Shown here: positions 49,401 through 54,745 of the stretch, in pieces | Position numbering within the stretch: the stretch's first letter is position 1 | Layout: the number at the start of each line of letters is the position of its first letter | Assembly (NCBI RefSeq): GCF_000237925.1 | Contig: NC_031500.1 | Location: 18,997,753-19,061,752 of the forward strand | Source of the DNA: Schistosoma mansoni | Lineage: Eukaryota; Platyhelminthes; Trematoda; Strigeidida; Schistosomatidae | Direction: 5' to 3' | DNA length: 64,000 nt | The notes under the pieces: generated by a model | Seen by the model: only the letters and a program-made list of their open reading frames with translations | Told to the model about the DNA's origin: nothing | Databases searched by the model: none | Made by a program: the position numbers and the translations under genes

Positions 49401-52400
49401 ATGCTTGTGAAATAAGACTATATCGAGACAATACGCACAGTATGCACATATGTCAATTAGAGACTGACCAGTTGCAGTTCTAAACATTAATGGGAAGATT
49501 CAAACAAATAATACTAAGTGAAGTAGTGTATAGTGTTACAACAAATAATGTCATTTCTAAATGAGTATTTATCATCGATACAATAGCTGTCTAAGTGTTA
49601 CATTCATAGCGGCGCTTTCTGTTTCGCTGTAGACCCCACATGGGAGATATAATACATTGATTTATTGAACATATAGATGAAACCGGAGTCCATTGTTCAC
49701 AAAGTAATGAAATTGGTCACTAATGTTTTTTTCTCCAATAAGGTGAATTGTATTCTATATATCTGAAAACATTAAAATTTGCATAATTATAGCTATAGTT
49801 GAGATCATGAGTCCAATTGAAGCTAGACCACCAGAGAAAACCTGGAAACACTGGACCGGCTCAGCGGACTAGAGGAAAAGAGCTCCGGCGCGAGACTGGT
49901 AGGTCCTGGGTTCGAATCTCGCGAGGCGGGATCGTGGATGCACACTGCTGAGAAGTCCCACAATAGGACGAAACGGCCGTCCAGTACTTCCAGGTTTTCC
50001 ATGGTGGTCTAGCTTCAATTTTGACTAATGATCTCAACTATATATAAAATTACTAAAATCTCCACAAAACCCCTTCTGATAATTATAGGTATATCAATAT
50101 GATTTTAGTCAAGAGAAAAGACCTCGTATTGCTCCACGATTTAATATTCCTAATTATGATCAAATAACTTGTGATCCTTTAGATCAATTAAATAAAAGCT
50201 GTGAAACAAAGCACAATGAAGTTCAATGGCCACCAACAATCCAGGTAATTCGTTAAACATTTGTTAATTTAGTCGGTTATCTACAACGTTCGTTAATTAA
50301 ACTTTGTAAAGATGCCTAATATGCTGTAAACTTGATTACCTCCTGGGTCGGTAAGCAACCACAAACTGGTAACCACTCAGAAAATGTTAAAGAAATACTG
50401 AGTATTTATTTCAGTCAGTCAGTCAGCTACAACGTAGGACCAGGCACACATGCATCGGTCCAAGTTGCCATACCTCGTTAGCACAACAAGATCAACACCG
50501 GATTCATAGAAGTAGTTAATTTAGTGGTGGTAGTATATAAAAGAAAGATTGTATATAAGGATATAGTACAGGAAGAAAGACAGATTTGAAGCAATTTTAA
50601 TCTTAAGGTTTAAGGGAAGATAAAGAGTGTATACACCTACGCCATTGTGATCGATTCTGAGCCATGTCACCTAGAGTCTCCAACCATTGGTTACGATAGT
50701 CACGCGGACCCCAACCAAGTAGTCTGCATCTACCAACATGGCTCAGACTAGAAGTTAGTGACTTCTAGCTCTGATGCCACGTTTGTTCGATTTCGAATTC
50801 TTAAAAACAGTATGATACTGAATAAACCTAGCTGTTATTGTATAGTCAGTCAGTTATAAGCAACATAGAATCTGGGATATATGCCCATTGGTTCAAATTG
50901 CCACACCATTCCAATACAACAAGGTGAAATTATTAAAGCAAATGTTTATAATAGTAAACGTACCAGCAGTTTCATTGATAATGGAGAAGATTACGCATAC
51001 ACAATATGATTTGAGAATGAGTCAATAAAATAGAAAAGTATACGATAATTTCTAAAACTCAAGATCTAAGGGGAGACAAAAAATGAGTACGTCTGTGCTA
51101 TCATGTCCGATTCCGAACCATATCATCCAACTTCTCCAACCACTGTTTACGATAATAGAGTGAACCTTAATTAGGTTACATCAACAAAGCATCATACAGT
51201 ATCGACAGGACAAAGGTATAAACATTTAAGACACTTTTGTTGACTAAAGCTTCCTAGTCATTCCTCAGTCTTTTCACTGGTCAACATATAGATAAGCATA
51301 TTAAGTGGGCGAATCGAATGTTTCACTGGTAATTGAATGGCGTTAAGAATGCGGACCGTTTCATCTGAACTTAGTCATCTACACCATTATCCCTGAAAGT
51401 CCTTATTTCCACTGCTTGTCAGGTTATGGATGAGACAATTTGGGCGAAAAAGCTGTGAAATGAGCTATAATTTTCAATGTTGTTTTGGCTGATGTCAGCC
51501 GATGAATGGCAACTAGTTTTAAATCTTATTTTTGTTGTCAGTGTTTAGATTATTCTTTCGTCTGTGAGAGCATCGAAAACTAGGATTCATATACATTTGG
51601 TTAACGAACTCTAGATGGAATGATAAATTCACTACAAAATACACAGCTAATAAATTCATTTAGTATTGTTTTTTGAATCTTCCCATCAATGTGTTAGGAC
51701 TGCAACTGGTCAGTCTCTAACACATCGATGGGAAGATTCAAGCAAACAATACTAAGTGAATTTAAACTTCACCCCATTGCACAAGCAAGTGGCTATCAGG
51801 ACTCAGCGGCTGAGTGGATAACGTGATGGCATTTGAAGCGAAAGTTACTGGGTTCGAGTGTCAGAGTGAAGATCAACTCTCAGATGCAGGTACATCCAGC
51901 TGATGAGTCCCAAATAGGACGAAACGCGCGTCCTGGATTCTACTGCTAGTCACTATCCATCTTTGATAACACAGCTAATAATTTATTCATCATTGGAGAA
52001 TTTTTTTAAAAAGTTGTCGGGATAGCAAGTCAGTGGATTAGTGGGATGACGTTTTCATACGATTAACTTTGCATTCTAAATTAAGCGTAAAATTGATCGA
52101 ACGACAGTTTATTCAAATGTTTCAGTTTTCATATGACTACTTACTTTTCAGTTTAAGTAGTATAAAATGTCAAACTGAAATTAACTATTTTCATTATCCT
52201 CTCCTCCTCCGAAAACACATAGGAACAAGCAGGAATATGTATCAAGTATCCTGGTGAATCAGAAACTCATTCAGCATATACAAAACCAAATCATTGTGTA
52301 TCAGAAGTTTTAACAAATCATGGTCAACTACGTGTATGTAAACCAGGTTATCAAATTAATCCACATTCAGAAATTAAACTAGATGGATATGGTCCTATCA

Positions 52401-52531
52401 AACAGTATGAATTGAATAAAATCGGACAATCAGAGTATATACAAACATATACTTGGCCAGATGGTAAAAAAATACACACAAATCCATGGAATAGATCACG
52501 AGAAGCTAATCATTTCTATGGTGTTAAATAA
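40158..52531 (+). CDS. unrecognised conserved-looking protein, four exons, complete (323 aa)
   Basis: Exons 40158-40484, 46718-46897, 50089-50244 and 52223-52531 join at phase-0 borders (donors GTAAGT, GTAAGT, GTAATT) to give 323 residues and a TAA stop. No signal peptide or membrane segment is evident. The first half is Leu/Asn/Ile-rich and looks helical ([38 protein letters not shown]). The second half is richer in Pro, Gly and aromatics, with possible short motifs ([41 protein letters not shown]). I do not recognise the family. The Pro/Trp-rich C-terminal half is reminiscent of ciliary or sperm microtubule-associated proteins, but that is a guess. A candidate AATAAA lies at 52626-52631. 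The introns hold most of the ribozyme-bearing repeats in the window. Confidence 0.75.
40561..40765 (+). mobile_element. second tRNA-derived SINE family, copy
   Basis: A 5'-truncated copy: GGTTCGAATCTCG, GCGCACTACTGAGGAGTCC, TACAATAGGACGAAACGG and the 3' tail. The core CTGAGGA, stem II and GAAAC are intact, but the cleavage triplet is CAC instead of GTC. Confidence 0.78.
40878..41112 (-). mobile_element. second tRNA-derived SINE family, near full-length copy, minus strand
   Basis: Reversed, it reads GGATGCCGGCTCAGTGG (A-box-like), GCGCGAGACTGGTAG, GGGTTCGAATCTCGCGAGG, then GACTGCTGAGGATTCCC, GGACGAAACGGTCGTCC and the tail. A separate plus-strand tail of the same family follows at 41215-41275, making a foldback pair. 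Confidence 0.8.
41435..41600 (-). mobile_element. second tRNA-derived SINE family, degenerate copy, minus strand
   Basis: Reversed, it shows GGGTTCGAATTTCGTGAGG, GCGCACTGTTCAGGAGTCCC and AACGAAAAGACC, then CTAGTGCTTCCAGG and the tail. The ribozyme core is broken. Confidence 0.7.
41822..41908 (-). mobile_element. short foldback of second-SINE-family tails
   Basis: A reversed tail (GTTGAAATCATGAATCAATT, GAAAACCTGGAAGC) turns directly into a forward tail (GAACTCATGATCTCAACTAT), leaving only the two ends of the unit. Confidence 0.55.
41885..42264 (+). mobile_element. 3' end of a (TAAG)n-family LINE
   Basis: [35 protein letters not shown] and [17 protein letters not shown] codons, ending GGCATAAGTAAGTATG. 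The tail runs directly into the Penelope-like fragment that follows. Confidence 0.78.
42265..43385 (+). mobile_element. Penelope-like element fragment (reverse transcriptase end, GIY-YIG nuclease, 3' end)
   Basis: Starting inside the active-site box, TATGTAGATGATACATTTGT reads [11 protein letters not shown]. It is followed by [30 protein letters not shown], then codons for [16 protein letters not shown], and [20 protein letters not shown] with [14 protein letters not shown], a GIY-YIG endonuclease. This order is diagnostic of Penelope-like elements, which schistosomes carry (Cercyon, Perere-10). The frame is broken in several places and 5' sequence is absent. A hammerhead-like motif lies near the 3' end. 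Confidence 0.8.
43325..43372 (+). ncRNA. hammerhead-like motif at the 3' end of the Penelope-like element
   Basis: The core CTGAGGA (43334-43340, matching CUGANGA) is followed by GTGGCT / AGTCGC (six pairs, two of them wobble, loop TACATTG) as stem II and then GAAAC (43361-43365) and ATC. Penelope-like elements of many animals are known to carry hammerhead motifs. The very short stem III is typical of those. Stem I is poorly supported here. Confidence 0.45.
43386..44384. other. orphan-gene intron 1 stretch, mostly unrecognised
   Basis: AT-rich. One tRNA-like relic (CAGCTCAGTGGTAACATC, about 43707) may be an old SINE head. Nothing else can be named. Confidence 0.4.
44385..44625 (+). mobile_element. 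Sm-alpha-type SINE copy 1 of a tandem pair
   Basis: A tRNA-like B box (GGGTTCGAGTCCC), then the hammerhead region and the family tail (CATATGCCAATAACGGACTG, TGGGAAGATTCAAG). Stem II of the ribozyme is broken (GTAACACGCGGGAC), so it is probably inactive. Confidence 0.85.
44650..44950 (+). mobile_element. Sm-alpha-type SINE copy 2 of the tandem pair
   Basis: A complete unit: GTGGTTATCAGGACTCAGTA, A-box-like AGTTAAGTGG, B box GGGTTCAAGTCCC, CAGCTGATGAGTCCC, GTCCTGGATTTC and the CAATGGGAAGATTCAA tail. Stem II of the hammerhead is weakened (AAGATGAAAC). It follows copy 1 head to tail with about 25 bp between. Confidence 0.85.
45215..45388 (-). mobile_element. second tRNA-derived SINE family, minus-strand arm left of the gap
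   Basis: Reversed: GGTCCTGGGTTCGAATCTTG, GCGCACTGTTGAGGATTCCC, GGACGAAACGGCTGTCC and CCCATGCTGTTCTAGC. The copy runs into the run of N at its 5' end. Confidence 0.75.
45389..45588. other. assembly gap (200 N)
   Basis: Exactly 200 undetermined bases between a minus-strand and a plus-strand arm of the same SINE. GAACAGCATGGGAATCC on the left is the exact reverse complement of GGATTCCCATGCTGTTC on the right. A collapsed or unsequenceable palindrome is the likely cause. Confidence 0.97.
45589..45668 (+). mobile_element. second tRNA-derived SINE family, plus-strand tail right of the gap
   Basis: GGATTCCCATGCTGTTCTAG, TTCAATTGATTCATG and CTACAAAACCCCTTCTG: the family 3' end, mirror image of the arm left of the gap. 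Confidence 0.75.
45795..46490 (-). mobile_element. (TAAG)n-family LINE 3' region, minus strand
   Basis: Minus-strand codons read [40 protein letters not shown] and [16 protein letters not shown]. The copy carries about 0.7 kb of the C-terminal reverse-transcriptase part and has several frame breaks. It ends with the reversed tail near 45800. Confidence 0.82.
46718..46897 (+). CDS. orphan gene exon 2
   Basis: This exon has 60 codons ([15 protein letters not shown] to GSTKYTQ). The acceptor TTTATAG is preceded by a strong T/C tract and the donor is GTAAGT. Open, AT-biased coding sequence in phase 0 with its neighbours. Confidence 0.75.
47180..47556 (+). mobile_element. 3' end of a (TAAG)n-family LINE
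   Basis: GTTGTCGACGAAAAATACTTC, then codons for [20 protein letters not shown] with small deletions, and the end GGAGTAACAGGCGTAAGTC with AAGTAAGTAAG. It lies in intron 2 of the orphan gene, close to exon 2. Confidence 0.8.
47892..48226 (+). mobile_element. solo-LTR-like fossil, probably Gypsy type
   Basis: The unit starts TGTTATG and ends CTATTAACG. It has a polyadenylation-like AATAAAC before the end, and a sequence resembling a primer-binding site (GTTATCAGGAC) follows. Some leader-like sequence may continue to about 48300. No coding part is seen. It lies in intron 2 of the orphan gene. Confidence 0.45.
48600..48745 (+). mobile_element. Sm-alpha-type SINE, 3' truncated
   Basis: AAGTGGCTATCAGGACTCAG, A box GACCGAGTGG, B box GGGTTCGAGTCCC and CAGCTGACGAGTCCC are present. 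The ribozyme then loses GAAA (GGACCAAAC) and the unit stops. Confidence 0.85.
48893..49115 (+). mobile_element. second tRNA-derived SINE family, near full-length copy
   Basis: It begins near GAAGTTAGACATTAACACC, then GTCGACTTAGTGG (A-box-like), GCGTGAGACCGATAGTCC, GGTTTCGAATCACGC (B box) and the hammerhead block. Here core CTGAGGA (49012-49018), stem II GTCC / GGAC, GAAAC and an allowed ATC triplet are all present, though stem III is weak (ACGGTCAT). Confidence 0.82.
49004..49054 (+). ncRNA. putative hammerhead of the second SINE family (best core)
   Basis: Stem I GAGCACTG / CAGTGCTT, core CTGAGGA, stem II GTCC-TATACTA-GGAC, GAAAC, cleavage triplet ATC. The layout is the same as in Sm-alpha but with a different core N7 base, stem I and stem III. 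Confidence 0.6.
49250..49515 (+). mobile_element. Sm-alpha-type SINE with intact hammerhead
   Basis: A head lacking the A box, B box GGGTTCGAGTCCC, an intact hammerhead and the 3' body (CTATCCATCTTTGCTTACAA, TGGGAAGATTCAAAC). It lies in intron 2 of the orphan gene. Confidence 0.88.
49318..49370 (+). ncRNA. hammerhead ribozyme (Sm-alpha)
   Basis: Stem I ATCCAG / CTGGAT, core CTGACGA, stem II GTCC / GGAC with loop CAAATA, then GAAAC and the cleavage triplet GTC (49359-49361). All required core bases are present. Stem III (ACG-CT-CGT) is very short, as in the known schistosome hammerheads. Confidence 0.85.
49797..50083 (+). mobile_element. second tRNA-derived SINE family, foldback copy abutting exon 3 of the orphan gene
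   Basis: A reversed tail (GTTGAGATCATGAGTCC to AAACACTGGA) precedes a forward copy with CCGGCTCAGCGGAC, GGCGCGAGACTGGTAGG, B box GGGTTCGAATCTC, and the ribozyme with palindromic stem III ACGGCCGT and triplet GTC. The core reads CTGAGAA, losing the required G8. The tail CACAAAACCCCTTCTGAT ends about 6 bp before the exon 3 acceptor. Confidence 0.82.
50089..50244 (+). CDS. orphan gene exon 3
   Basis: This exon has 52 codons ([18 protein letters not shown] to EVQWPPTIQ) with acceptor AATTATAG and donor GTAATT. The SINE copy ending near 50080-50083 supplies the pyrimidine stretch CCCCTTCTG just before the acceptor. Confidence 0.75.
50413..50775 (-). mobile_element. 5'-truncated (CTGA)n-family LINE copy, minus strand
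   Basis: It starts AGTCAGTCAGTCAGCTACAA and closely matches the reversed 3' end of the full-length element, including GACTAGAAGTTAGTGACTTC. It lies in intron 3 of the orphan gene. Confidence 0.85.
50845..51230 (-). mobile_element. degenerate (CTGA)n-family LINE 3' end, minus strand
   Basis: AGTCAGTCAGTTATAAGCAA, a diverged version of the reversed 3' UTR (TTGGTTCAAATTGCCACACC) and CCAACTTCTCCAACCACTG (reversed DMAQNR-WLETL area). It is older than its neighbour at 50.4-50.8 kb. Confidence 0.6.
51780..51975 (+). mobile_element. Sm-alpha-type SINE with intact hammerhead
   Basis: AAGTGGCTATCAGGACTCAG, A box GGCTGAGTGG, B-box region GGGTTCGAGTGTC and then the ribozyme and TCTACTGCTAGTCACTATCC. 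It is preceded by inverted pieces of the same family's tail (51660-51775), a foldback arrangement. Confidence 0.88.
51890..51941 (+). ncRNA. hammerhead ribozyme (Sm-alpha), consensus form
   Basis: Stem I ATCCAG / CTGGAT, core CTGATGA, stem II GTCC-CAAATA-GGAC, GAAA and the self-complementary stem III ACGCGCGT followed by C: the published Sm-alpha hammerhead arrangement. Cleavage is expected after 51932. Every core base is intact. Confidence 0.92.
52223..52531 (+). CDS. orphan gene exon 4 and stop
   Basis: This exon has 102 codons plus TAA. I chose the acceptor at ACACATAG (52215-52222), behind a CCTCTCCTCCTCC tract, because it keeps phase 0. The AG at 52231-52232 (AAGCAG) would give an early stop. 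The end reads [20 protein letters not shown] and then HFYGVK. Confidence 0.75.
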   Translation, partial: EQAGICIKYPGESETHSAYTKPNHCVSEVLTNHGQLRVCKPGYQINPHSEIKLDGYGPIKQYELNKIGQSEYIQTYTWPDGKKIHTNPWNRSREANHFYGVK

Positions 52532-52672
52532 TTTTGATAATTGAATTGCTTTCATGAAAAGAAGCATTGTAACGTTTCTGATATATTTCAGATTAGTTTA
52601 TTTACTTTATAAAAATCATTAAGTAAATAAATTTGTTAAAAGCTAGGGAGCCTTTTTAAAAATAAAATTAAG

Positions 52673-53190
52673 GCCCCCAAATGTCCTGGTACGGCCGAGA
52701 GTGGGAAGAGTCCGCTCTCCCTCTCCAAATGCTTTCACATCGCCACGCGTATATAGCCTCTGTCACGGAAGTCCTACTCACTGCCTTTTCGTGGCATTAC
52801 TGTTGTTTACGAAATTGAGAGAACGGAAAGCGAATGTCAGGCGCTTTAACCGGGTTGGTGGACACTGCGAGTCCACCTAGGGGAGTTGAGAAACTCTGAT
52901 TCTAAACTAATGTAGCACATGGGCTCCAGTATTCTGATGGAACAAATGGCGTATTAATCAATTATCGGTCACCGGCTACCATAGGACTGCATCTTCTCAT
53001 GATGCTCCACTGCCTTGTGAATCAGATCTTTAGGTCGAAGACTCCGGGTGTGGCTCCTTAAGAAAACCACCCGTTTCAGTTTGGGCACCTGGGAAGTATC
53101 ACAGCCCTTATACAAATCAAATGAGATTTGTGCGGCGCATATATATTTGGTGCCCCCTTGTACCAATATTTATGTGTTTAAATAAATAAA
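52673..53190 (+). mobile_element. SINE-like element, full length
   Basis: From GGCCCCCAAATGTCCTGG to CCTTGTACCAATATTTATGT and AAATAAATAAATAAA. It lies 140 bp past the stop codon of the orphan gene, so it may be part of its 3' flank or UTR. Confidence 0.82.
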
Positions 53191-53262
53191 TAAAGGGAAC
53201 GCCAAAGACGATTAGCCAACCAGGACAATAGGATTAGATCGGCATCTATAAGTGAGTGATGG

Positions 53263-53552
53263 GCGAGACTGTAATTTATGGACGAACCAATCAAGTGTAA
53301 GATAATAGGTCTCGGATTTTGGCGTGAAAGTCACTCATCCATTTGGCTCAATAGTTTTTGGTTTATAGCTGATGTCAGTTAGTGATGAAAACCATAAATA
53401 TACTTTCTAACCTTAACCATCAAATATATATCGAAAAAATGCTAATTCCTCACACTCGTTTATCACACTCATTTGGTCCTAGTTATTAGGTGGACACTCT
53501 CAAGGTCACTTTAGCGTTTCTCAAAGGTCCTCCATAAATTATAGTTTCACTG
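53263..53552. mobile_element. MITE with inverted ends
   Basis: GCGAGACTGTAATTTATGGA on the left and TCCATAAATTATAGTTTCAC on the right form terminal inverted repeats of about 20 bp in a 290 bp unit without coding sequence. Confidence 0.72.
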
Positions 53553-54494
53553 GGTAATAAAACATTTCCCGACTCTCCAAAAATATATAACACGAGGCCA
53601 GCTGAAAAACGAGTACTTTAACCAATGTCACTGGATCACTGCGAGAGAAATGATTGCGTTGACAGGTTATGAACCGGACTCAGACGGCTTACTACATCTG
53701 AGTTAGTTTTGACTTACTGAGTAGGATAACAGAACACTAAAATATTTAGAGACATATTGTATGACAAACTAAAAGTTGACGGTAACCTTTGATCCAATTA
53801 ACGTGATTAAAATAATAACGGGTCGGGTGCTGAGGAATGCAAAAGATTCCAAAGGTTCAGCCAGAACTATTCAGAAGAAAGACTTTAAAAATCTCTTTCT
53901 TGATTCTTCAAAACATGGGCATGAAGTTGATTGTGACGCTTCGAAACCGAGATCCTTAGCGTCTTATTCCCAAGAATACCCATTAATCTTCTATTGACAA
54001 ACATGCGTCCTGCATCGTTTCGTCTTCAGATGGGGTTGCAGAAAGGCTGATTTTTCTTGTTCTCTCAGTTGTTAGAGATAAGTTAAATATTTGGGAGGGA
54101 TTTATAATACGAACTAACCTATGGCCTACTTTGTGATATTGTATCTGTTTTTATGGATAGCGTAACCAAGTCACTACATAACGATGAGCAATAAGAGTTC
54201 AGACAATAGATCAGACTGATAGGTAATAACCATTTAAAGCTCACTAGGTGACGAATTTCATTATATTTCTAGGATTGATAAGAAAATATGTTATTTAAAG
54301 TGAACAATCATAAGTCCATGATTTCACAAAACGGCTAACTGTGTGCGGTACACCAAACAACGCCTCAAGTTGACATTACATAGAAGACTGGACTAAAAGT
54401 CTCTAATATAAAAATATATAATGTCATAATACATCTGTACACTGTGGAATGGATAGAAACTTTACAAACAATAATAATAATGTAAGTTATTATT
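53553..54494. other. region between the convergent orphan and BUD13 genes, nothing recognised
   Basis: It should hold the BUD13 3' UTR on the minus strand. No clear AATAAA was found close to the stop. The open frame at 53776-53997 has no recognisable features. Confidence 0.45.
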
Positions 54495-54745
54495 TTACAT
54501 ATCTTCCACTGCCCAGCGTTGAGCTATTTCACGTTCAACTCGTCGGCGAGTTTGATCTTCAACTATTTTTTTTTCAAAGCCATTACTACGATCCACGCCA
54601 TCCCAACGGAAACCAGGCCATATATTATAACGATTTGGAGGTGGCTCAGGACCTTTGTAACGTGGTCGAGAATCTTCCTCTTCTTCGTCATCGTCACCAC
54701 TATCGTCTGATTGGGATGAGTGTGAGATGTCGGAATGAGATGAAT
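54495..54745 (-). CDS. BUD13: BUD13 exon 4 and stop
   Basis: After an acidic Ser/Asp/Glu run ([11 protein letters not shown]) comes the conserved C-terminus with [18 protein letters not shown] and AVEDM before the TAA. The acceptor TTATCTATAG keeps phase with exon 3 (C plus AT gives His). Confidence 0.95.

Noticed and set aside
54000-54045. Minus-strand CTGAAGACGAAACG resembling a hammerhead core
   Set aside because: There is no room for stem II between the two core parts.
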